In this document: piece after piece, positions 6,314 to 12,453 of the stretch
Position numbering within the stretch: the first letter of the stretch is position 1
Layout of the letters: the number at the start of each line of letters is the position of its first letter
NCBI GenBank assembly: GCA_043770215.1
Contig: JAYVIQ010000028.1
Location: forward strand, 1-12,453
Length of the DNA stretch: 12,453 bases
Direction of reading: 5' to 3'
Source: JAYVIQ01 sp043770215
GTDB taxonomy: Bacteria; Bacteroidota; Bacteroidia; Cytophagales; JAAEPT01
Translations under genes and position numbers: made by a program
Notes under the pieces: model-generated
Databases searched by the model: none
Told to the model about the DNA's origin: nothing
The model's input: the letters and a program-made list of their open reading frames with translations, nothing else

Positions 6314-8203
6314 TTAGTACGCTCTTTTAGTATTTCCTTCCATAAAATTTGCAAATGCAGTATTTACAACTTTGTTACCGCCTGCAGTTGGATAATTACC
6401 AGTAAAATACCAATCACCCAAATGCTCTGGACAAGCTATGTTTAGATTCTCTACAGTTTGATATATAACTTCTAATTCTGCATTTAATTTTTTAGGTCGA
6501 ACTATTTTTGCAATCCTTGCTGATAATTGTTCTTGAGTAAATAAATCGTAAAGTTTTTGAACGTAATTAGGGCTTGCTTCCTTTGTAATTTTGGATCTAT
6601 TGCATTGGTCATAGATTTCGGTAAGCTTAAACTCCTGATTGGTTTCTTTTAACAAAGATAATAGTGCCCTAAAGGCTACAAATTCCTTCATTTTAGACAT
6701 ATCTATTCCATAACAGTCAGGGTATCTTATTTGAGGAGCAGAAGAAACTATAATTATTTTTTTAGGTTCTAATTTATCAAGCATTTTCAATATGCTTTTT
6801 TCAAGTGTAGTACCTCTAACAATACTGTCATCTATGACCACAAGAGTATCCACTCCTTTTTTTACAACTTCATATGTTGTGTCATAGACATGTGCAACAA
6901 GATCATCTCTGTGGTCGTCATCAGTAATAAATGTTCTTAGTTTAACATCTTTTATGACTAATTTTTCTATTCTAGGAGATAAAGATAGTATCTTTTTTAA
7001 TTCTGTGTCAGTAAGGTTTTGACCTAATATTTTTTCTTTTCTATATTCAACTAGATATTCATTTATACCATCCATCATACCCATAAAAGATGTTTCGGCA
7101 GTATTTGGAATATAAGAAAAAACAGTATTTTCTAAATCATAATTAATAGATTTTAGAATTTGAGGAATCAACAATTTACCTAACATTTTTCTTTCGTGAT
7201 AAATATCTGGATCTGAGCCTCTAGAAAAATAAATCCTTTCAAATGAACAAGATTTTTTTGGTAAGATGTCTATAAATGGCTTTATATCATAATCGCCATT
7301 TTTATTGATGATTAATGCATGACCGCCTTCTATTTCTTTTATATCATTGTAATTTACATCAAAAGCTGTTTTTATGGCTGGCTTTTCAGATGCAACTACA
7401 ATCACCTCATCATCTACATAATAATAAGCAGGTCTTATAGAAGCAGGATCTCTTGCTACAAATGATGCTCCAAAACCTGTCATGCCACACATGGTATAAC
7501 CTCCATCAAAGTCTCTGCAAGATCTATTTAAAACACGTTGAAGATCCATATTTTCTTCAATTAAACGCGTAACTTCAGTATTAGAATAATCGTCTTTGTA
7601 TTTTTGAAACAATCTTTGACTTTCTTCGTCTAAAAAATGACCTATTTTTTCTAAAACAGTTACAGTATCCTTTTTTTCTTTCGGATGCTGGCCTAATGCT
7701 ACTAATTTATTAAAAAGCTCCTCTACATTTGTCATGTTAAAGTTACCTGCTAATACCAAGGATCTGCTTCTCCAATTGCTTTGACGTAAAAATGGATGAC
7801 AACTCTCTACTCCATTGTTGCCATGAGTACCATAACGCAAATGGCCTAATAAAACTTCACCTGTAAAAGCTACGTTTTCTTGTAGCCACTTAGCATCTGT
7901 AAAATTGCTTTTATTATCTTTTAGTACTTTTCTAAATTTTTTATTGATTTTACCAAATACATCTGCTATTGGTTGAGAATCAATAGATCTATATCTACTT
8001 ATATATCTTGTACCCTCTGGAACTTCTATTTTAATATTGGCAACTCCTACTCCATCTTGCCCTCTGTTGTGCTGTTTTTCCATCAACAAATACAGTCTAT
8101 TAATTCCATACAGCGGTGTGCCGTATTTGTCTATATAATACTGTAATGGCTTTCTAAGTCTTATGAGAGCAACTCCGCACTCGTGTTTAATCGATTCACT
8201 CAT
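6314..8203 (-). CDS. Divergent amidophosphoribosyltransferase (PurF-like)
   Basis: The 629-residue product is a class II glutamine amidotransferase fused to a PRPP-binding phosphoribosyltransferase domain, the PurF architecture. PurF makes phosphoribosylamine from PRPP and glutamine, the first step of purine synthesis. The start MSESIKHECGVALIRL places the N-terminal nucleophile at C9, implying removal of an 8-residue propeptide. Other glutaminase features are QHNRGQDGVG (44-53), GHLRYGTHG (120-128) and GNFNMTN (153-159). The PRPP loop VVIDDSIVRGTT (455-466) is intact, and LRTFI (422-426) and FTGNYPT (600-606) match PurF blocks. It is about 120-150 residues longer than usual PurF, with an insert around 381-420 and an extended C-terminal region. 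The CxxC that usually precedes FTG in Fe-S PurF is absent. The start ATG overlaps the nuoN stop (ATGA). It could be a second PurF paralogue with another role. A canonical purF elsewhere in the genome cannot be seen here, so no symbol is given. Confidence 0.85.
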   Translation of the reverse strand: MSESIKHECGVALIRLRKPLQYYIDKYGTPLYGINRLYLLMEKQHNRGQDGVGVANIKIEVPEGTRYISRYRSIDSQPIADVFGKINKKFRKVLKDNKSNFTDAKWLQENVAFTGEVLLGHLRYGTHGNNGVESCHPFLRQSNWRSRSLVLAGNFNMTNVEELFNKLVALGQHPKEKKDTVTVLEKIGHFLDEESQRLFQKYKDDYSNTEVTRLIEENMDLQRVLNRSCRDFDGGYTMCGMTGFGASFVARDPASIRPAYYYVDDEVIVVASEKPAIKTAFDVNYNDIKEIEGGHALIINKNGDYDIKPFIDILPKKSCSFERIYFSRGSDPDIYHERKMLGKLLIPQILKSINYDLENTVFSYIPNTAETSFMGMMDGINEYLVEYRKEKILGQNLTDTELKKILSLSPRIEKLVIKDVKLRTFITDDDHRDDLVAHVYDTTYEVVKKGVDTLVVIDDSIVRGTTLEKSILKMLDKLEPKKIIIVSSAPQIRYPDCYGIDMSKMKEFVAFRALLSLLKETNQEFKLTEIYDQCNRSKITKEASPNYVQKLYDLFTQEQLSARIAKIVRPKKLNAELEVIYQTVENLNIACPEHLGDWYFTGNYPTAGGNKVVNTAFANFMEGNTKRAY

Positions 8204-9777
8204 TGCACGAAATATTTGACGATGTCATTTATTGAATTTATTACTACTAATGTCTTTTCTGAGAAAAGGAACAAAGCTATTAATGGAATGGCCACTAAAA
8301 CCATTTGCAATTTAGGTAAAAGAGTAGTGTTATCTGGAATTAGCTGGCTACTTTTTTGAAAAAATAAATAGAAAGGTATTTTTAGGTAATAAAATAGAGA
8401 TATCAATATATTAAAAAGGGCTAAAATAAGGACAAATAATATGAGTGAACTGTTGCTAGAGGTATATAATTCAATCAAACCTGAGAAAACAAATAATTTT
8501 GCACTGAACCCAGCAGTTGGAGGTAAACCTATGAGAGAAGCTAGTGATAAAATCAATAAAACTCCCATAAAAACAGCTCCATTACCCAATCCAGCCCATT
8601 GTTTTATGTTGTAACTATTGCTTAGACTAGAAAAATATTCAGAGGTCATAAAACATAAGAAATTCATAAATACGTATACTAATGCATAATACAATAAACT
8701 ATTTAAGCCACTAGAACCCATAATAGCAAGTGCAATTAATAAAAAACCACTATGAGCAATGCTAGAGTAACCCAACAATCTTTTTATGTTTGTTTGACCT
8801 AGTGCAAAAAAATTACCAATGGTAGCAGTAAACACCCCTAACACCAAAAGAATATCTTGTATAGATACATCATATATTTTGGATACATATATGTAAGAAA
8901 AAAGTAAAATAAAGTTGCCTAAAGCTGCAAATTTAGGAACTAAAGATAGAAATGCAATTCCAGACATAGGACCACCTTGAAAGGTATCAGGAACCCAAAA
9001 ATACATTGGTACAATTGCCAGTTTAAAAAATAATCCCATACACATAAACATAATACCCAAACTTAAGGCTGGAGGTAAATTATTTTCTGTCATGCAATTA
9101 GAAATCAATGCATTATAGGATAAATCTCCAAGTAACGCATAAAGGATTGACATACCAAAAACCATAATTCCAGTAGCTACAAAACCATACAAAATATATT
9201 TAATACTTGCTTCTTTTGATTTTACATCTCCATTAAAATAAATTAAAGCATATGCCCCAAAAGAACTTATTTCTATAGCAAGCAGTAAGCTTAGAAAGTG
9301 AGTAGCACTTACTAACAAAAAAGACCCTAACAAAATTGCGGTAATGGAAATTAGGTATTCTACTTTAGTTTCTTTGCTATGAGAAACCTTAAATTCTAAA
9401 TGATTAAAAACCAGTAATAGAAGCGCACAAACAGACATTAAAAACTTAAAAAAACTACCTTGTTTTGTAAGGGTAAGCATTGAAGAGCCATATTGTTCTA
9501 TTTCACCATTGAAGTACAACTTAAAATCTGTGAAAAACACTCCCGTTGGACCATACAAATGATTAGTAAATTCAGAAATTGAGAAATACATGGTAAGCAC
9601 AACCGCTGTGGCAAATAATAGTGTGTTTATCAAAAATGATTTCTTTTGATTTTTTACCAATAAATCTATCAATAAAAACATTAACAAAGCTATTATTAAA
9701 GTGAGCTCTGAACGTAAATAACTATAGCTTATATAGTTATGTTCTAAAGTAGCATAAGAAATAGTGTGTTCAAACAT
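8200..9777 (-). CDS. nuoN: NADH-quinone oxidoreductase subunit N (complex I)
   Basis: An integral membrane antiporter-like subunit of respiratory complex I, 525 residues and highly hydrophobic with about 14 membrane segments. It helps pump protons as NADH is oxidised by quinone. Conserved features of the proton-antiporter domain are E169 in LLLAIEISSFGAYAL, K252 in LFFKLAIVPMYFWVPDTFQG, and QTNIKRLLGYSSIAHSGF (329-345). In TM12 the lysine K427 occurs in GLPPTAGFSAKLFVF, where NuoM has Glu, which identifies this as NuoN. The N-terminus is extended beyond the E. coli type, with a long loop around 70-105. Its ATG overlaps the nuoM stop by one base (TAATG), and its TGA overlaps the PurF-like start, so the three cistrons are likely translated in series. 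Confidence 0.95.
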   Translation of the reverse strand: MFEHTISYATLEHNYISYSYLRSELTLIIALLMFLLIDLLVKNQKKSFLINTLLFATAVVLTMYFSISEFTNHLYGPTGVFFTDFKLYFNGEIEQYGSSMLTLTKQGSFFKFLMSVCALLLLVFNHLEFKVSHSKETKVEYLISITAILLGSFLLVSATHFLSLLLAIEISSFGAYALIYFNGDVKSKEASIKYILYGFVATGIMVFGMSILYALLGDLSYNALISNCMTENNLPPALSLGIMFMCMGLFFKLAIVPMYFWVPDTFQGGPMSGIAFLSLVPKFAALGNFILLFSYIYVSKIYDVSIQDILLVLGVFTATIGNFFALGQTNIKRLLGYSSIAHSGFLLIALAIMGSSGLNSLLYYALVYVFMNFLCFMTSEYFSSLSNSYNIKQWAGLGNGAVFMGVLLILSLASLIGLPPTAGFSAKLFVFSGLIELYTSSNSSLILFVLILALFNILISLFYYLKIPFYLFFQKSSQLIPDNTTLLPKLQMVLVAIPLIALFLFSEKTLVVINSINDIVKYFVQ

Positions 9778-11462
9778 TATCTCAATATGCGTGTTAAGTG
9801 ATCTATGCTAGGTGTAATTAGGTCTGTAAGTAATGAAGGCATTATGCCAAACAAAAGCACCATAACGCTTAATACGACCATAATACCTAATTCTCTTGCA
9901 TTTAAGTCTATTAATTGAGCATTCCAATAGTTAGCATCTTTTACCCAATACTTACCAAAAAACATTCTTTGTAAGGTCCATAAATAATATGCCGCTGTGA
10001 GTACTAAACCCAAAAGCGAAAAACCGACCATCCAATACGGTATGGTATTAAAATTCATTGCTGAATCAAAAATACCTAAAAACACAAATGCTTCGCCAAT
10101 GAATCCACTAAAGCCTGGTAATCCTAGAGAAGCAAAAAAAGCCACCACCACAAATGCAGTGAAATAAGGCATTTTACTAGCCAAACCACTATAATCACTA
10201 ATTTCTAAATTCTTGGTTCTATCAGATAAAATTCCTGCTGCAAAGAACAACATAGAAGCAATTAGACCATGGCTAACCATTTGATAAATTGCACCCGTCA
10301 TCCCTAAGGCATTATAGCTTACCAAGCCTAATGTTACAAACCCCATGTGTGAAACAGAAGAATAAGCAATCAACCTTTTTAAGTTCTTTTGACCCATTGC
10401 CACATAGGCACCATATACAATAGTAATCATAGAAATAAATCCAATAAGCCAAGAGAAAGTTTGTGCGCCATCTGGGAAAATGGTAAAACCAAGTCTTATT
10501 AACCCATACCCCCCTATTTTTAGTAGTATTCCAGCTAAAATAATTGAAACAGGTGTTGGAGCTTGTACGTGAGCGTCTGGTAACCATGTATGTAGCGGGA
10601 CAAGTGGCAACTTAATGCCAAAACCAATAAACAAAAACAAAAATCCTAATTCTCTAGATCTATAACCAAACCAATGAAAGCTATTGTTTGGATCTAAAAT
10701 AGATGTTGGAATAATGTTATTAGGGTCTAACAAATAAGTCATATTAAAACTATGTACCATTTGAGATGGAAGAATATCCCCAATTAGCAACAATTGTTGG
10801 GTCTGACTGATGATTTGATCTGTATCTCCAGTAAAACCAAGTAGAAAACCTGTTTTTAATGGATCTATAACAGATGCATACAATCCTAAGATTACCGCTA
10901 AAATAAACGTAGACCCTACCATAGTGTATAAGAAAAATTTAATGGCAGCATATTGTCTTTTTTCGCCTCCCCAAATCCCAATCAAAAAATACATTGGCAA
11001 TAACATAAACTCAAAGAATATAAAGAAAACCAACAAATCTAGAGAAGCAAAACAACCAAAAATAGAAGATGAAAGAAGTAGAAATAAAGAAAAATATGCT
11101 TTTTCTTTTTTATTTACTTTCCAACTGGCAATCATCGCTATGAATAAAATAAACCCAGAAAGGACAACCAACAAAACATTTAATCCATCTAAACCAAAAA
11201 ACAATTCGGAACAAAATACACCATAATTACCCAATGAGAAAGAAAGCCAACTGTAATGTTCAGAAAAAGCAAGATTACTAGTATTTATACCTATTGCTGG
11301 TTGGTTCTTGAATCCAAAATAAATAAAAATTGTTAAGATAAACTGAATAGAAATAATACTTAATGCAATGTATTTTGCCCATTGTATTTTTTCTTTTGGT
11401 ACAAAAAGAACAAAAGGTATAGCCAATAAAGGCAACAAAATTAATGTAGATAATATTCCCAT
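9777..11462 (-). CDS. nuoM: NADH-quinone oxidoreductase subunit M (complex I)
   Basis: The 561-residue membrane subunit of complex I is one of the three Mrp-antiporter-like proton-pumping modules. Key residues are visible: E151 in FFEFMLLPMYFLIGIWGG, K284 in FGIKLPLVPLHTWLPDAH, K315 in ILAGILLKIGGYGL, H372 in LIAYSSVSHMGF, and E457 in GLPGFSGFIGEAFVFLG. The glutamate E457 in TM12 is characteristic of NuoM. It is about 50 residues longer than E. coli NuoM (509). The excess lies mainly in a hydrophilic loop at about 201-270 between two membrane segments, which carries the doubled motif LDPNN (245-249 and 256-260). The start ATG lies two bases after the nuoL stop (TAA-AA-ATG). Confidence 0.96.
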   Translation of the reverse strand: MGILSTLILLPLLAIPFVLFVPKEKIQWAKYIALSIISIQFILTIFIYFGFKNQPAIGINTSNLAFSEHYSWLSFSLGNYGVFCSELFFGLDGLNVLLVVLSGFILFIAMIASWKVNKKEKAYFSLFLLLSSSIFGCFASLDLLVFFIFFEFMLLPMYFLIGIWGGEKRQYAAIKFFLYTMVGSTFILAVILGLYASVIDPLKTGFLLGFTGDTDQIISQTQQLLLIGDILPSQMVHSFNMTYLLDPNNIIPTSILDPNNSFHWFGYRSRELGFLFLFIGFGIKLPLVPLHTWLPDAHVQAPTPVSIILAGILLKIGGYGLIRLGFTIFPDGAQTFSWLIGFISMITIVYGAYVAMGQKNLKRLIAYSSVSHMGFVTLGLVSYNALGMTGAIYQMVSHGLIASMLFFAAGILSDRTKNLEISDYSGLASKMPYFTAFVVVAFFASLGLPGFSGFIGEAFVFLGIFDSAMNFNTIPYWMVGFSLLGLVLTAAYYLWTLQRMFFGKYWVKDANYWNAQLIDLNARELGIMVVLSVMVLLFGIMPSLLTDLITPSIDHLTRILR

Positions 11463-11464
11463 TT

Positions 11465-12453
11465 TTATTTAATCCAATAAATTATCACTACCAAAAGAAT
11501 AAGCATCAAAAAACTCCATATCACTTGTGACTGAAATTTGGCTCTATGAATTACTTTTGCAAATGAACCAATCTTTATACCTAACCACCCAAGTAAATTT
11601 ACAAAACCATCAATCATGTTTTTATCTACCCAAGCTAATGTTTTTGCAAATATAATAGTTGAAGTTCCCAATACTTGTACAAATCCATTAATTATTTTTA
11701 TATCGAAATTGGCACATAAAGTACTTACTTGCAAATTTAGGTATAAAAACACTTCTGGGATTTTATCTATTACATTTTTGTCTAATCTGCTAGTCATTTT
11801 AGAGATGTAAATGGTAGGTAATACAATCAATTTCTGTATACAGGCTTCTATATACCAAAAATGAAAAGATAAATTATACAAAGTATCATTAGATTTTACT
11901 CCTTGTTTAAATGCTGCCATTTTTCCTTTTTCAAAAAGTTGATACGCCATATACGCTCCAAAAAACATCATAGAAATAGAAAGTAATGAAACAATGGAAT
12001 GGCTAAAAAGATGAGGAATGCTTGTTCTATCCAAATAATCAAAATGGGGTAGTTTTTTAAAAACCCAAGAGTCTTTTGCATCAAATGGATTGAAAGAAAA
12101 AACAGGGAAAAATGTTAAAACTGCCAAAATACATGGCGAAATTTTCATTAATAAAGATGCTTCTAATTTTTCTTTGGTTATAAAAGATTGTATTCCTTTT
12201 GGTGCATTTGTAACTGTATCTGACATTCTATTCTCTCCAAAAAACACCAATAAATATTGCCTTATCATATAAAAAGAAGTCATTGCTACTGTACTAAGAG
12301 CTAAAATGGGAATTAAAAAAGCGAAACCTCCTTTGTGATCTGCCCAATCAAAGGCATTGAGTAATATAGCATCTTTTGACAAAAATCCTGTAAAAAAAGG
12401 AACCCCTATTATTCCACACAAGGCTATGGTGTAAATCCAAAAAATAAATGGAG
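11465..12453 (-). CDS. nuoL: NADH-quinone oxidoreductase subunit L (complex I), C-terminal part, 5' end outside window
   Basis: The reading frame is open to the right edge, so only the C-terminal approximately 328 residues are present. The TTG at 12421 is an internal leucine codon, not a start, because the frame continues upstream as PFIFWIYTIA into LCGIIGVPFFTGFLSKDAIL. That sequence matches the TM11-12 region of NuoL (G-x-P-x-F-x-G-F-x-S-K-D), with the functional lysine in FLSKD. This is followed by antiporter-like helices (MTSFYMIRQYLLVFFGENR), a hydrophilic stretch, and a tail of three 26-residue repeats with the core D-x-x-[VIM]-I-[DN] (11785-11552). A final membrane anchor, SFLMLILLVVIIYWIK, ends the protein. 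In NuoL the C-terminal part includes the long lateral helix running along the membrane arm. The tail here may fill that role. Confidence 0.93.
   Translation of the reverse strand, partial: PFIFWIYTIALCGIIGVPFFTGFLSKDAILLNAFDWADHKGGFAFLIPILALSTVAMTSFYMIRQYLLVFFGENRMSDTVTNAPKGIQSFITKEKLEASLLMKISPCILAVLTFFPVFSFNPFDAKDSWVFKKLPHFDYLDRTSIPHLFSHSIVSLLSISMMFFGAYMAYQLFEKGKMAAFKQGVKSNDTLYNLSFHFWYIEACIQKLIVLPTIYISKMTSRLDKNVIDKIPEVFLYLNLQVSTLCANFDIKIINGFVQVLGTSTIIFAKTLAWVDKNMIDGFVNLLGWLGIKIGSFAKVIHRAKFQSQVIWSFLMLILLVVIIYWIK

Noticed and set aside
10924..11226. 100-codon open frame on the + strand inside nuoM
   Set aside because: Lys/Asn-rich antisense shadow of membrane-helix codons in a well-conserved gene.
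12419..12421. TTG as a possible start of a short NuoL-like gene
   Set aside because: The frame stays open to the window edge and the upstream codons continue the NuoL TM11 sequence, so this is an internal Leu of a truncated view, not a start.

Overview
The window is AT-rich and compact and looks like a Bacteroidota genome, probably from the Flavobacteriia/Cytophagia side. Pointers to this are the DUF2723 membrane protein next to rlmB, the HopJ-family gene, a LeuB with the sequence IHGSYPQAAGKN, an approximately 630-residue divergent PurF, and starts that follow A/T-rich leaders without clear Shine-Dalgarno sequences. No tRNA, rRNA, CRISPR array, transposase or phage gene is visible. Genus cannot be read from the sequence.

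Left part (+ strand, 103-5721): a large DUF2723 polytopic membrane protein (GT-C-like, TMEM260 family) is followed after one base by rlmB (23S rRNA 2'-O-ribose methyltransferase, SpoU/TrmH family). After 58 nt comes a small HopJ-family protein. A 241-nt spacer holding a clear inverted repeat leads to leuB (3-isopropylmalate dehydrogenase), which stands without other leu genes and ends in a strong intrinsic terminator.

Middle (5722-6313): leuB and the leftward operon converge. Each side has its own hairpin terminator (+ strand at 5740-5780, - strand at 6238-6286). The roughly 450 bp between them have no credible gene. They contain a long A/T hairpin and short direct repeats, and look like a decayed or dispersed intergenic repeat.

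Right part (- strand, 12453 down to 6314): the distal end of a respiratory complex I operon, nuoL (5' end outside the window), nuoM and nuoN, encoding the three antiporter-like proton-pumping subunits. They are packed with a 2-nt gap and a 1-nt overlap. The last gene, a divergent amidophosphoribosyltransferase, overlaps nuoN by ATGA and so is probably translationally coupled to it.

I see no clear undescribed system such as a defence island, mobile element or gene cluster. The items most worth a second look are the PurF-like protein (altered glutaminase loop, missing Fe-S CxxC pair, fusion to the nuo operon), an exact 26-residue triple repeat in the NuoL tail, a loop insertion in NuoM, and the structured spacer between the convergent terminators.
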